Assembly (NCBI RefSeq): GCF_002078875.1
Contig: NC_034409.1
Span: forward strand, 65,568,583 to 65,632,582
Length of the DNA stretch: 64,000 bases
From: Numida meleagris
Taxonomy: Eukaryota > Chordata > Aves > Galliformes > Numididae
Reading direction: 5' to 3'
Under the pieces are notes generated by a model. That model made no database searches. It saw nothing but the letters and a program-made list of their open reading frames with translations, and was not told where the DNA came from. Both the position numbers and the translations under genes were made by a program. Positions 48,923 to 62,104 of this stretch are shown in pieces; position 1 is the first letter of the stretch, and each line of letters begins with the position of its first letter.

Positions 48923-51911
48923 GTCCTTTACTTTGTCTTTAATTTGCATAAATGTACAGATCTGTGGAATGGGGATATTTAGCTATCCCCTTCTAAGATA
49001 TATTGTGAAACATAATTATCAGAGAAATAAACATCTTTCAGAATAAAAGGCTAAGTGTATTAAAATTAAGTAAAAGTTATTTACTTAACACAAGTAAAAC
49101 TGAACACAAGTCTTGAAAAACTTTAGCGGTTGTACAAACTGCATCTGGCCTATGTACTTCAAAATCTTGCTATTCTGCAAGAGAAGGTAGGCATTATAAA
49201 TAAAGGATTCTTTTAGTGTCTTTTTAGGTACTTAGTAGCAAAATGAAGATGCTTCTTGAAGTTTCATTTATTTCCTTTTGAAGCAACACATGCATTTAAA
49301 ATATTACCTTACAAAAAATTCTGACTATGGGAAATATAATCATCACGATTCTAAAATATGTTTCAAATTTCAGTGATCTTTATAACACATCTGACCAGCT
49401 GTACTGCTGTACCCACTAAAGCTTGGACTATGATAACATCTCAGGAAAGAACATGCCTTCAGTACAAGCCTACGCCTGTGATGTGAGATCCTGCCCTCCA
49501 TTTCCAGCCTCCCTGAGTTTCAGTTCTGTTGCACTCAACATTTCTATGATTCTACTGATGTCTTCTCCTGAGCTTTGCAGTGTGGATTTTACACAATTTG
49601 TTATAGCTGAACACAGTAGAGGTTTCTGCTTGTTTAGAATTATGTGTACAACTATCTGTTCTCTCCAACAAAATAAATGGTACTGATTAACTACCACATT
49701 ATGTGTAAAGACAAGTCACTATAGCCAATTCCTGATACTTTGTGTTGTGTAATACATCAGCCTGAATATTCAGTTACACAAAACATAGAAAACGATCAGA
49801 TCCACTTTTTCTTTTTTTTAATGAAAACATAGTAAATGAATTAGAGGCTACATTTTAAAACTTGATCTTTTTACAGTATTATTTCACCAGGCATATTCTC
49901 TACTATTCGTGGATGAATGGGACAAGTACATTGACAACACAGTTTGACAGAATGGTGTTAGTAAGAATTTCTGCACTGATTATTCTGTCTGATTCAATGC
50001 TACAAGTTCACATTTTCTACCCAGAAATCTATTGAAAGCATTATGGTCTGTTGCATTCTTCTCATCATAGAAAATTTGTGAAGATGGAAGGTGTATGCCA
50101 TTCTATATAGTCGCTGTTCAGAATGACAATGTTGCTCAAAAATTCTGCATGTGATCCAACACTTTGGGGTTGCTGATATTACCTAAAAAATAACTTATTG
50201 CAGACAGATATGATCTTTGAAAAATGACTAGTTCCATTCCAAACATTTTATACTGGGAAACTTTTGTGCCCTTGGGTCTGCTTTTTCTGTCTTTAACAAA
50301 CCTGAACGCGTGGTTCAGGTGTAGTGTCTATTTCCTTTGTGAACTGGTGAGCAGTACATTTGGTTTTACATTGCCTTGTATAAAGCAAATCAATGTACAA
50401 CGAATGAAATCCCTGAATGGTGTTCCCATCTCTCATTGTGACTTCTGTTTCCTGTGGCCTGAATTGTTATAGTATGTGAAGTGTAAAGCAGATATGCAAT
50501 ATACAGACAGCTGGTTTCATTATCATGAAAAAGAGAGGTTATGGAGCAATGGATACCGAACTTGCACTCCTTAATCTAAATGACTCAATAACTTGTTATG
50601 GACAGTTTCCTTTCATATGCTTGTCTCTCTGACACACCATTCATGTTCATACCAAGGAATTTCCAGTTAAAAAGCATTGCTTATCTGCTTTACAATTTTT
50701 TCTGCAGCATGGTCAAATGTGATTTTTTTTTTTGGTAATGCATGTTAGCTAACAAAAAAAGTATTCCTCTCTTAAAATTGTCACCAATATCAAAAGAGAG
50801 GCCTTTTATAGATTCCACCACAGACTTGGGACTTCTCAAATATAACACACCCTTGAGTTCACAGAGGGTCAAACACAATTCTGTGCAGTGGGTTAGCACA
50901 AATCTTATCACTGTGGAAGTTCGTCATAAATCTTGAACATAGGATTTTTCTCTTTATGGAGATAATTTCTGCCTAAATCAAAGTACATTTTGTAGTGAAT
51001 GGGAATGTGAATGTTTGGAGAGGCCTTTAAATGTTGATTGTAGTTAAGAAGCTGAATACAGTGCAGATATGAATATTGCAATGCAGTCTTTATTAATCAG
51101 TGATCACAATGTTGATTTCTTCCTGGAGTTAAAAACATATAAATGTGACCTACTAGATTTAACTCCAGATATTCCTGAGTCTCTTCTGAATTTGCCATTG
51201 TTTTGTGCCTAACCAGGAGTGAGTCACTTCAACTTTTTAAAGTATGGAGAACATACAATATAGGATATTTCCTTTGTGCCTAGTATAGCGGCAGATGTTA
51301 ATTAATGTGTCTGCAACTTTACAAAGTATACATAATACACAAAACCACAGCTCCTTGTGTAGGTCTTTCCCCAGGACACAGAAATTCGTGCCTACTTTAG
51401 ACAAATTTTATTTTCTCCATGACAACTTTGTTGATATTAAATGACTGGAATTCAAGCTGTGTTTATGGATTACAACTCGTTGCAATCTGTAAGATTTGTT
51501 CATCCCTGACTATGCTAATTTAATTCTGATCTTGTGTTTCAGAGAAACTGCTTGTTGAAGCAAGATTTAGAATTTGTTTTGCATTAATATTTAAGCTTCA
51601 GCTTAAAATTTTCACTAATGAAATTCAGATACATAGTTATACCTAGAAGCCTAATATGGAAAGACCAGCAAGCTGGTTGGAAAAAGAAAAAAACCTGAAA
51701 ACTCAAGCAAGCATTTACAGGAAATAGTTATGCACTACTTACCTGGATGTAGCAGAAAATTTAGAAGCAAAACATATAGTCATGTATTCTATTCCTCTCC
51801 TCTTTTATCTATTTTGTTGTTGTTCTAAGTTTTTTGTTTGTTTGTTCACTTGTTTGTTTGTTCATTTGTGTTTTTCTTGGAGACTGGATTTATTTACTTT
51901 CAAGCTACTAC
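48923..51911. other. AT-rich noncoding DNA, no gene seen
   Basis: No gene recognised. The only low-complexity sequence noted is (TTTG)n-like text at 51825-51870. Open frames are under 90 codons. Confidence 0.5.
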
Positions 51912-53140
51912 AGAATCACAATATTGTTAAGGTTGGAAAAAATCTCTTGAGATCTCCAACTCTCCTGCCCAAGGATGGTCAGTTGGAGCTGGCTGCCTGG
52001 GACCGTGCATAGTCAAGTTTTGAGTATTTCCAAAGGTGGAGATTCCACAGCCACTCCGGACAATGAAATTCAGTGTTTGATCACCTTCCCAGTAAAATGT
52101 GTATTTTGTATTTAGTTGGAATTTTATATGTTTGAATTTGTGCCCACTGTCTCTTGTCCTGACACTGGACACTGCTGAGAAATAGTCTGGCCTTATCTTC
52201 ATTCCTTCCCATCATGTAGTTATACATATTGATAAGATACCACCAAACCTTTCTTTCCTCCAGGCTGAGCAGTCTAAGCTGCTCCTTGTGTGAAAGGTGT
52301 TCTAATTCCTTAGTCATCTTTGTGGCTCTTTGCTGGGCCATTAAGTCCATGTTTCTCATGTACTGGAGAGCCCAGCACTGGACACAGTACTTCAGATTGG
52401 CTATTGTAGAGTAGAGAGCAAGAACTTTCTCCCACAACCTGCTGGCCTATGGCAGCCCAGGATGCTGCTGGCTTTCTTTGTTGCAAGGGCATATTACTGC
52501 CTCATGGTCAGCTTGCTGTCCACCAAGACCCTGAGGTCCTTCTCTGTAAAGCCATTTTGCAGCCAGTTGTCTTCTGCATATAGTGCTGCCTGAGGGTTAT
52601 TCCTCCCCAAGTGCAGGACTCAGCACTTCCCTTTGTTGAATGTAATGAGATTCCTGTTGGCCTGTTTCTCTAGCCTTCCCATGTCCCTCTGAATGGCAAC
52701 ACAACCCTATCATGCATCAGCCACTTCTCCCTGTTTTATATAAGCTGGAAACTCACAGAGGGTGTACTCTGTCCCATTGTATAGGTCATTAAAGAAGATG
52801 TTAAACAGTGCAGACACAATATCGACCCCTGGAGTATGCTGCTAATGACATGCCTCCAACTGTTACTTTCTGCGGCTGACTACAGAGCTCTGGGCTTGGA
52901 TGTTTAGTCAGTTTTCAATCCAACTCACTGTCATCAATTTGTCTCTGGCTATGTTATGGGGGAGAAAGCCTTACTGAATTCAAGCTAAAAAACATCCGTT
53001 GCTCTCCTGTTATCCATCAAGCTAGTTACCTCATTGCAGTAGTCTATCAGGTTGGTAAGGGATGATTTCTCCTTTGCAAACACAAGTTCACTGCTCCTGG
53101 TAGCCTTCATGTCCTTCAACCGAGGGTAAGGCTTTCTTGC
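51912..53140 (-). repeat. Long CR1 retroposon with dead reverse transcriptase
   Basis: The 3' tail lies at the left (ACAGAATCACAATATTGTTAAGG) and the element runs rightwards in reverse for about 1.2 kb, the longest CR1 here. On the minus strand the translation around 52437-52200 contains YCVQCWALQYMRNMD and HKEQLRLLSLEERK, matching the C-terminal part of CR1 ORF2 (YCVQFWAPHYKKDIE; ERLRELGLFSLEKRR). Near 52850-53130 the reverse-transcriptase palm segment is recognisable (ASLMDN-like relics). At the place where the catalytic FADD is expected (about 52735-52760) the minus strand reads FPAY, so both aspartates are lost. Several stops and frameshifts occur. It is a pseudogene fragment with no endonuclease domain or 5' end. 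Confidence 0.85.
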
Positions 53141-53731
53141 TCCAGGAATAAGTCCGTTAGACTCAAAGTAGAGCAGCATACAACCATTAGTACTGAGCCT
53201 TTTGATTTAATCCAATGTGACATTATTATTTATTTATTTATTTCCATGTGAGTGATACTGAAATATACCGAGCATCCTGATTTCCTCCTCCAGTCTCTTG
53301 GCATCTGGATTCTCACTGTCATTTTCCAGGATCAGCCTCTCCAGTGTTGCTTATGTATAAACTTGAGAAATGAATCTTGAAGATATGACATATATCTTGT
53401 TTGTTATTTTAGGCCACTTTATACTTGATCTGATCTTCAAGGTCAGTGTTCTGTTCTATTTTTTAGGATAAACAAATCTGTATCCTTCTTTGACCAGGAC
53501 ATCACATCCTAAAAATATGTATGACAGAGCTGCAGTTTACATTATATTTCTTTCATCAGTTGGTTTTTATAGCCAATAGGAAAGAAGCATATATCCCTGC
53601 CTGGATTTATGACCATGCCTTCATTATTTCTGTAATTCTTTATTGCAGCATGTCCTGGGAAAGTTTGTATTCGACTAAGGTAGATGATAAGGCAGTGGTA
53701 ACATCAATGTGAAAAAGCTGTAATGTCAATA
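53141..53731. other. Noncoding DNA, no gene seen
   Basis: The only feature that I see is a (TTTA)n-like repeat at 53224-53244. It separates the long CR1 from a mariner copy. Confidence 0.5.
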
Positions 53732-54287
53732 TATATAGGTTGCTCCAAAAGTAATGCCTCCTATTTGTTTCCATGGAAAATACAACAGAGAGTACGACAA
53801 TAACACTAGTTGATAGACCAAATTCTCATCTACAAAACAAGATTTTCCAACATAGTCACTGCCATTAGCTGTGCATTTTTGCCGGTGGTGAACAAAAGCC
53901 TGCATGCTGTGCTTGTAAAAATTTGCACCAGTGGAGGAGACCCACTGTTGCTGCTGTCACTACTAAAACACACCACACATTGCTTCCCTGTGCTCACATT
54001 CACTGTTTGGTCTCCAGAAACATTCAACAAGTGTCAATGAATGTCAGTGTGTGCCATTTTTTCCATATGGAGAAATTCAGTGACACAGCTTTGCTTCATT
54101 CGCACTTCCATGTCAGACACCATTTTATCAGACTGCTCCTCTGCTGCCATCTGTCACACAGCAACACAATGTAACAGAATATTGGTGGGAAACTTCAATC
54201 TCTATTGCCCTACCACCAACATTCATCTCTGACACTGTAGGCCAGCATAATAAAATAGGAGGCGTTACTTTTGGAGCAGCCATGGTA
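53732..54287 (-). mobile_element. Internally deleted mariner transposon, copy 2 (Galluhop-like)
   Basis: The element spans 53734-54285 (552 bases) with TA at both edges (53732-53733 and 54286-54287). Terminal repeats are nearly perfect: GTTGCTCCAAAAGTAATGCC at the left against the reverse complement of GGCGTTACTTTTGGAGCAGC at the right. The transposase start is on the minus strand, ATG at 54109-54111. It reads MEVRMKQ, continues through EFLHMEKM, meets one stop within the DIH-LLNV segment, and continues in the same frame through GDQTVNVST to SGSPPL. This is the best-preserved helix-turn-helix relic of the three. The catalytic domain is absent, as in copies 1 and 3. Confidence 0.92.
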
Positions 54288-54981
54288 CAATTTGAAGGCT
54301 GCACAAACTTTTTTTTCTTTCCATGCTATGTTTGTGCTGTTCACCAAGATTCTTCAAACTGAAGAATATTTTTAGGTTATTTTAACATTTCTATGCAAAG
54401 TTTTCTGAGTGTTTTTACAGCTAGTGACAACTACAAAATTCGATGTAATTTTGTGTCATAAATGTTACAGGCAATTTACAGATGTATCAATGTATTTATA
54501 GTTCAATTTTGTTTGTAATTTTTTTTTTGTTTTGTTATTTTAATCTTCCCTCACTTCTTAATTACTCTAGTATGACTTCTTGGGAGTTTTCTCATTGTAT
54601 TTCACACAGACAGATTTATTTAAATATTCTATTCTGCTGAAAATATATTAAAATTAGCACATTATTTTAATTTTACTTATTTCTCTCTTGGAAACGGATC
54701 CCTTTTTTTGTTATTATTTTATTAGCAGCAGCATTTTACCCAGATTTTTATGCGGGTTTGTGTGTATATGTGTTCTGACTTCTGAGAAAGAAGAGATAGG
54801 AAAAAATTTCTATATTTACAAAGAGTTTCATCCTGCATCTGTAATCTGTTCTTCCTCACTTCTCTTGGATATTTAAAAGATATTCTGGATATGTTAACAG
54901 AAGGTCATTTCCATGGGAGACTCTGCTGGGAAGAGCTGGCAAACTAAATAAAAGGAGAAAGAGCGTAAGAAATGTTAATGT
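54288..54981. other. AT-rich noncoding DNA, no gene seen
   Basis: T-rich runs at 54309-54318 and 54520-54530; no repeat family or gene recognised. Confidence 0.5.
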
Positions 54982-55080
54982 CACCATTTTACTGATGGGG
55001 TTATGATAAACACACTGAAGTCACAGATTAACCCTGACGCAGAGCCAGCAACTGAACCCTGCAACATAGTCTCTGGCTTT
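54982..55080 (-). repeat. Probable MIR-like SINE fragment
   Basis: CACCATTTTACTGATGGGG, AACACACTGAAGTCACAG, then GACGCAGAGCCAGCAACTGAACCC. This follows MIR read in reverse (CCATTTTACAGATGRGGAAACTG, GTCACACAGC, GGCAGAGCCAGGATTYGAACCC). MIR is an ancient tRNA-derived amniote SINE; the copy is decayed. Confidence 0.5.
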
Positions 55081-58000
55081 AGAAAAGTCATAGCATCTTT
55101 TTATAAGGAGTTTTGTCACGAGTGGCAGTGAGTCAGAGGTAGTAAAAACTATATGACTTGCTGTTGACTTCTTTATGATGGCTTGTATCTTACACCCGTA
55201 GCAGCAGTACTGAAATATGCTTATAACAACTGTCTTAAATAAAGCTGTCTCAGCCATCATCCATGTCATTATTAGGACTGCTACGTGTTATAGCACTTCT
55301 TTTCCCACAAATATTCTTGGTAATGGTCTGACAAAGGTAATTAATGAAACACTGTTTCCTACTTCAAATTGTAAGTAAGTTTACCCCTCTGCTTCCGAAA
55401 GCTACCGCTGCAGTGAAGCAATGAGAACTTCCGTCTATTATTTGTAAACTGCAGGAGGCTAAATAATCTATTGCATTATAAACAGCACTCTCACACACAG
55501 ATATTCACATACACTGCAAAAGAATTTGTGCTTTGTCTGGAGTAAAATGAAGTCCCAGAGGTAATTTCTGTACAGTGTGGGAAATCGTGTCTCCTGCAGG
55601 AAATTTATAGCTATGATTGTTTCAGAGAAATGAAAAGTATACCATTAAATGTTTTTAACAAAAATATTCGATTGTTTTATATTTTATGTCTGACTCATGC
55701 CACTGCAAATTTAAAGAAGTTATAAATCCTGAATAAAGTTTTAGGTCACTTCATAGGAACTAGTTTGACTAACTACATTATATTGTTTTGGTCACATTAT
55801 GAAATGATTTACTGAATATGCATTTAATTTGAATTCATAGCTGGTCTACAGTAAATATAACCGAGTTTATACTAAGGTTCATAAAAACTGATTTGGGAAC
55901 AACATTAGAAGATAATTAAAAACAATCGTTTATTTCAATTTATAACAGAATAGTTGTCCAGAAATAACAGATGATTGGTCTTGAGAAGGACTTTTTTTCC
56001 ATCTTATTCAGATGCAACTGAATCCTCTAAGAGTGATGACCAAACAGATGAAAGCCTGTCGCTATGAATCGTGAGGCATACGTTCAGGACTTGCCCTGGA
56101 CTGATATGGGCAGCCCCTTCCTATGGTTCTGCTGTGGCTGGGTGGACAGGAGGTATGGAGGTGGTCAGACATGGTAACAGTTGCATGGTCCCTTGCATGC
56201 TGTTTGCTATAGAAACTGGTGTCAGCATGCTGATGAGTTTTCTCATGCTATCATTAATTTACTGTACAGCTAAGGATCTGTATGAAAGAGGGGGAAATGA
56301 AAATTTTTAGAGTTTTGCTCTTTTTATGCTTGGCTTTATAAAATAAAATTTTAAAATAAAAAAAATATATATGTATCAAAACAGAATATGATGATTATTT
56401 GTTTGTTTGTTTGTTGTCCTGAAAAAGCAGTAGGGTGCTTTCCTAATCTGACACTACTCTGAACAAAAATTACAAGTCGTTTTGTCGTGTCTTTTCCTCC
56501 ATGTATCCCTTGCACACTTTGTAGGAGCTGGAACAAAACCCACTGTCTTATATTTATTGCCCTTCCTCTTTCCAGCTGCACTTATTCTGTGACCATGTGT
56601 TTTTGAGTGCACTGTTTCCCTTTTGCTTTAGCTTCTGTGTCAGTGGTGTAAGCATAAAAACGGCTTGCCTTTTCCACAACAGCTGTGAGCCAAAGCTGAT
56701 ATGTAAAAAAAAAACATTAAGCTCAGTACATGCTAATGTCAAATAAGGACAAGTTAGTAATTGTTATTTATGTGGATTAGTTGATTATAGGAATAATTGA
56801 AGTGGAAGATGAAATTTGCCTCTTTGGACTTCAGTAGATTTGAGAGGCTGCGGTAGTTTTGTCCTCTGACTTTCTACCAAGATGAATTTTATCCCCGAGA
56901 ACTAAAACATTCCAAAAGTAACACTGAATTTATCTTATAATATATAAGAAAAACACCATCTCCCAAGTGCCACTTAAATTGTTTGCCCCTTTTTCCTCAA
57001 GTTCACCTTTCCTTAATGTGACTTAAATGCAAAGAGCTCAGACTTTTACCGTCTTGCAATTGCCTTTTAAGGGATGCCTGGAGTCAGAGAGAAGCACCAA
57101 ATTGTTGCTTCAAAGCTATCATTCGCTCTCTGGGTTTTGGACCAGGCAAAAGGTTAGCAAACTTATTTTAATTCCATACTTAAAGCAATTCCTTCCAGTA
57201 TCATTTTTTTTCCTCCTGCATTTAAATCTCTTAGTGTAATCTGAGTATTCCGCTAAGATCCAGAGACTCGTGACTTTTTTTTTTAAGAATGTTAAAGGAA
57301 AAATGGGAAGTATAGATGGATGATGCAGGCACAGCTAGCTATATCCTGCAAAATATCTACCCACCAGCTATACCACCTCTCTTGCCTAGTTACACTGATA
57401 ATTTAAAGATAAATATCAGACATTTTTCAGCAACCCCCACACTGAAACAATTGCATATTTCATAGTTTCCTAAAGCCTCCATGAAAGTCAGCAGATTTAT
57501 GGTTTAAAGAAAAACACACTATCACATTCAACAGCTTGCAAAAATAAACTTCCTCCCAAATTTGACGTTCCCTGATTGTGGTGTAATTTTGTTTAAAGGG
57601 CAATTACAGCATAAGGCTTCTGTAATTGTTCAGTTGAAAGTTGCTTACTGTTTCTGTGAAGTGTTCACACTGTCTGTCCATGTACTTCTGTTTGCTCCTG
57701 CAGTCCACTAATGCTACGTTTGCTCAAAGCACTAAATGCAACTCATTGCTTATAGGTTGTGCAAAAAGTGATCTTAATAAAGAAAAAATAATCTTCAGCC
57801 CTTGAAGACTTACAAATTCTCATAGAAATTGGTTTTTTTATTCTCTAGAAGCTCACCAGGTCTTTGGGGGTTGGACTACACTTTTGGAGCTCCATTCTAA
57901 CCTCAGAAGATCACAGTTCTTCTCACACCCCCTTCATGTTCTTGAGCAGTTTTGGAAATGGGGCAAATTTTTTTTTATCTTCGGGTTCTCAATCCAGCCT

Positions 58001-58825
58001 CCCTGGTGGGATTATCTCCATGCCACTCATTTTCCACCCGATGCCTGAAAGTAGCACAAGGAAAACAGCAGTAGAACTAACCCAATATCTGGTTACAGAT
58101 CATGCGTAAAGTGAATTGGGTCTTTAATGTTTTCTGACTTTTCCTGATTAAAAAAAGTTGTTCTCATTTCTTTGCATAAGTGATCTTTGTTTGCTTAATG
58201 CATGCATTTGCCAGTTATGATCTCAATGTTTCCTACAGGAACTAAGACTACTTCTATCAAAAAATGTTTGACCTTGCTTATATGGGCCTGGATAAAAATG
58301 GCAGTGTAAGGAACAGTACATTCAGTTGCTCAGCGAAGCCCATAGAATCCTGCTTACTGCATGGAAATACAACAACAGTAAAATCAGAGAATTAGGAGAT
58401 GTCTCAGAAAACATGTCTGGACTCCATTTCACTTATTCTCTGAGGTACTATTAAAAACTTTGCTATGTCATAAATAAATTTGTTGAAATGTTGAAAGTGG
58501 CACTTCATCAGGATTACAGTTTTGTTTTGTTTTGTGGTTTTTTTTTCCTGATATATTCTAGCTTCACTAAAATATTAATCAAGAGAGATTCTATGACTAC
58601 AAGGCAGAACTTAGTGGGACTAGAACTGGGGTTGATAGCTGGGGATGCCTGTACAAAGGCCATAATATTTGTATAAAATCTTATGACTTGTAATCATGTT
58701 CCTCGCCTGATCCAGCAGGAATGCTACAAATACCAGTGTTTTACCTGGTCTGGGATAGGCATTAATCTACCTCCTGTTTCCACCGATACAAAGAGAAAGA
58801 GATGAATATATATGGCCAATAATTA
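55081..58825. other. AT-rich noncoding DNA, no gene seen
   Basis: No gene or young repeat recognised. A (TTTG)4 repeat lies at 56398-56415 and an A/T tract at 56340-56375. The part 57530-57660 is free of simple repeats and carries GTAATTTTG, CAATTACAG and CTGTAATTG motifs, which would fit a conserved element. Confidence 0.5.
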
Positions 58826-59377
58826 TACAAGACATGCTTCAGAAGTAATGCCTTCTATTTTATGATGTTGGCCATGGTGTCAGAGGAGGATGTTGGTGGT
58901 ATGGCAGTAGAGGATGAACCTTCCTGACAACATTCCATTCCATTCTGTTGCTGTGTGATGGATGGCAGCAGAGGGGCAGTCTGACAGAATGTCATATGAC
59001 ATAGAAGTGCGTATGAATTAAATACATGTCATTGAATTCCTCAATGTGGAAAAAATGGTACCCACTGACATTCATTGATGCTTGCTGAATGTTGATGGAG
59101 ACCACACAGTGGAATTGAGCACAGTGAAGCAATGGATGGTGCATTTCAGCAGTGGCAACAGTGACAGTGGTTCACCTCCACTGGTACAGATTTTTACGAG
59201 TGCAGCATACAAGCTCTTGTTCATGGCTGACAAAAATGCATAGCTAATGGTGATGACTATGTAGAAAAACTGGGTTTTGTAATTGTGAATTTGCTCTATC
59301 AAATAGTGTTATTGTGGTCCTTGTTGTAGTTTCCATGGAAATAAATATGAACCATTACTTTTGGAGCAACCTGCATA
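58826..59377 (+). mobile_element. Internally deleted mariner transposon, copy 3 (Galluhop-like)
   Basis: The element spans 58828-59375 (548 bases) between TA dinucleotides (58826-58827 and 59376-59377). Terminal repeats are more decayed than in the other copies (left CTTCAGAAGTAATGCCTTC; right ACCATTACTTTTGGAGCAAC). It is in the same orientation as copy 1. The transposase start codon is mutated to ATA (near 59011), followed by EVRMN and a frame disruption; further helix-turn-helix relics follow. The internal deletion is the same as in copies 1 and 2. It is non-autonomous and inactive. Confidence 0.88.
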
Positions 59378-62104
59378 ATTTAACTGGAAATATAAAACCT
59401 ATGTGTAACAAAGAGAAGATTAATGTAACAGAAAAGCTTTCCAATAAGAATTGCAAAATCCTAATTTGATAAAGCACAAATCCTAATTTAGTTAACATAG
59501 AACTCGATCTGCTTATGAAAGGGATTATGTATGTGGTTGCCTATAATTGCCAAGGGGAAATGGAATACCTCAGCAGGCCCATTCCAATCTCATATTTTTA
59601 AAAAGGCTCCTATATTTTTGTATTCATTTTTGAGCTTAAGGTATGATGGAAAATTTAAACTGTTTCTTTCTTAATTCTTTTGTATAAATAGCTGTAAACT
59701 CAATCTTTGTAAAGTGATTGGTTGAGTTGCCCAAATGGCAGCTAAGTTTTGTGTATTTTCATGCATTTGCATTCTCAGTTATGCTTGTATTTCTCAAAGT
59801 TTATCTTCTCTACAGGGAAGAAGATGTGTTCTTGTTAGTATAAAATTTCTCCATCTTCTCTTTTCTGCCTGCTTATTCCAAATCTGAAAGACCTGCAAAA
59901 TATTTTTAAAAAGGAACACATATTTTCAACAGGAAAATTTGTGAAAACATGATCATAAGTACATCAGGCATGTTCCATTATCTTTCTCTTCCTTTGGTAT
60001 GACAGAGAGAATTAAGAACTTATTTATATATTATCTTTATAAATTAATTCATTAAAAATTATCTGTGAAAAGACTATGGTTAGGGGAACAATTGGTCCCA
60101 GTTACCATAATTGTCATAATCGGGATAGAACTGAATAAAATTAAATTTCAGGTCCTTCAGTTGTAGGCTTCTAAGAAAACATCAATTCTTTTGAATTTAG
60201 AAGGAGTATTAGAAAGAAAGATATCTTGTTCTAAATTCTCAAAAATCAAAAAATCTCCTGAGAAAAAAAAGGAGTGTAAGAACTAGGTGGCCCATAGTGA
60301 TAAAGATGTATTATCTGGAGTACTTGTTTTCAAACTAATGCAGGAAAACATGAAGATTTGTGATTAATTAATCTAAAGTAGTTACAGATACATCTTATCT
60401 GACAAGTGGTTTGTCATTCACAGTCTGTAAAACTAAAGAGTTTTAGCGTCTATAATGCTAAAAGAATGACACTGTTATCTGATAAGATGTACTAACAAAC
60501 ATTCATTAAAATAGGTATTGGATAAGGTGAAATGAGGTCTTTAACAAAATAAATTTACTATTAGTAAACTCTCATTCTTCCTGTCACCTTTGAAATTATA
60601 GAGATATTTTCTGTCAGGATATAAAAGAGTCTGTTCCTTCTCATGTGATTTATGGGAGGTGGAAGGTCAGTTTTAGTAACGTGTCCCAGACGTATCATTT
60701 TTAGTTGACAAAAAAAAGAAAAAAAAAAAAGTAGGATTATACCAAGTCTTAATTTAACTTATTTATGCCCATAAAATATCCAATGCCATAAGTACAGCCC
60801 TGTTAATCAATCTTCCCTTTCTTAAAATGCTTTTAGCTCACCTAAACCTTGTGGCAAAGCCCTGATCTGTTTATCAATAAACCTTATAAATTTGAATTTG
60901 ACTGTAATTTTTCTAAGCTTTATAATTTCTCTTCTGCAAGTCTAAAATACAAAGGATAAGAATTGGATGCACAGGTCCTAAATTTGGCCATCCAAATGTT
61001 ATGTCTCGGTCTAAGATCGCTGTCAATGCTTCCAACTTTGTTAAGACTCCAGAGAAAGAAACAAACTATCAGAGGGTAATTTGCCCAAATTATTTTAAAG
61101 ATGGATTCTAGGGATGGAATTAGTTTCTCCTTCTTTCTCTATTAGTCACACAAGGAACTTTTGATTCCTTCATAGGGCCATAGATAATCCTGCTCCTCCC
61201 AAAGATGTGCTACTTCTACCTGAATTCTAAGCGAGACCTTCTAGTATTGCAGAGCTAGCACAGTAACTACAGTCTGGATTGCTATCTGAAAAGCCTAGTT
61301 CTGGAAACCATGTTAGGAGACTGAGTACCTCTGAATATTTCTCTTTTCCCATCATTGCCATTTTTTTAACTACAGTTTAGGTTTTCGTTTCTCAGGTTAT
61401 TTTTTTGTGTCTTTTAGGAGAAGCATAATCACTATACACAGAATTACGGGTCTCTCAGAAGGCTGCTTCTCTACCGTTCCTAACATCAAAATGGATACTG
61501 GGTTTAATGAAAGCAGATTCTATCATGGTTGCTGCTTTGTGTGTTCTGGTACATGAACAGTTTGAATTCCTTCTGTCTATCGGATCTCTATGGAGCCCAA
61601 GACAAACTGGTGATTCTGAGAATGCTCATGGACAGCTGAATGTAGGGGTTCATTAATAATTTTGTTTCCCTAAGACTCTGTAACCTTCAGTCAATTTTAG
61701 GCTTTAATCAAATTTCAGATGCCTATTTTCATAACTCTTGAAACATATTTCATTTTTGATTTTCAGTACTTTGATCTTCTGTACAAAAGGTGGGAGAGGG
61801 AAGGTGAATGGAGAGCTATCTCTAAATAGAAAATGTTGTTTACATTACCAGTCACATAAGTGGTGGTGGTAGTACTCAGCACAAAGAACTTAAAAAGACA
61901 CTGCGACCACATGCTAGCATGTTATACATGGTCATACCAGTTAGAAAAAAGACAGAAAGATTTCCTAAATTTGTCTTCTGTAGCTATTTACTTTAACTTA
62001 ACTTTGTTGTTGTTGTTGTTGTTAAATGTCGCAGAACCCTTCATTTGGAAGTGAGGAAATGGATGTGTCTGAGAGAATGGGCCACAGAGAGATGAACATC
62101 AGGG
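59378..62104. other. AT-rich noncoding DNA, no gene seen
   Basis: No gene or young repeat recognised. An A-rich tract lies at 60711-60730 and (GTT)n text at 62003-62021. Open frames are short. Confidence 0.5.

Noticed and set aside
53270..53350. Possible extension of the long CR1 beyond 53140
   Set aside because: The CTCCTCCAGTCTCTTGGCATC text did not match the expected CR1 order, so the element was ended near 53140.
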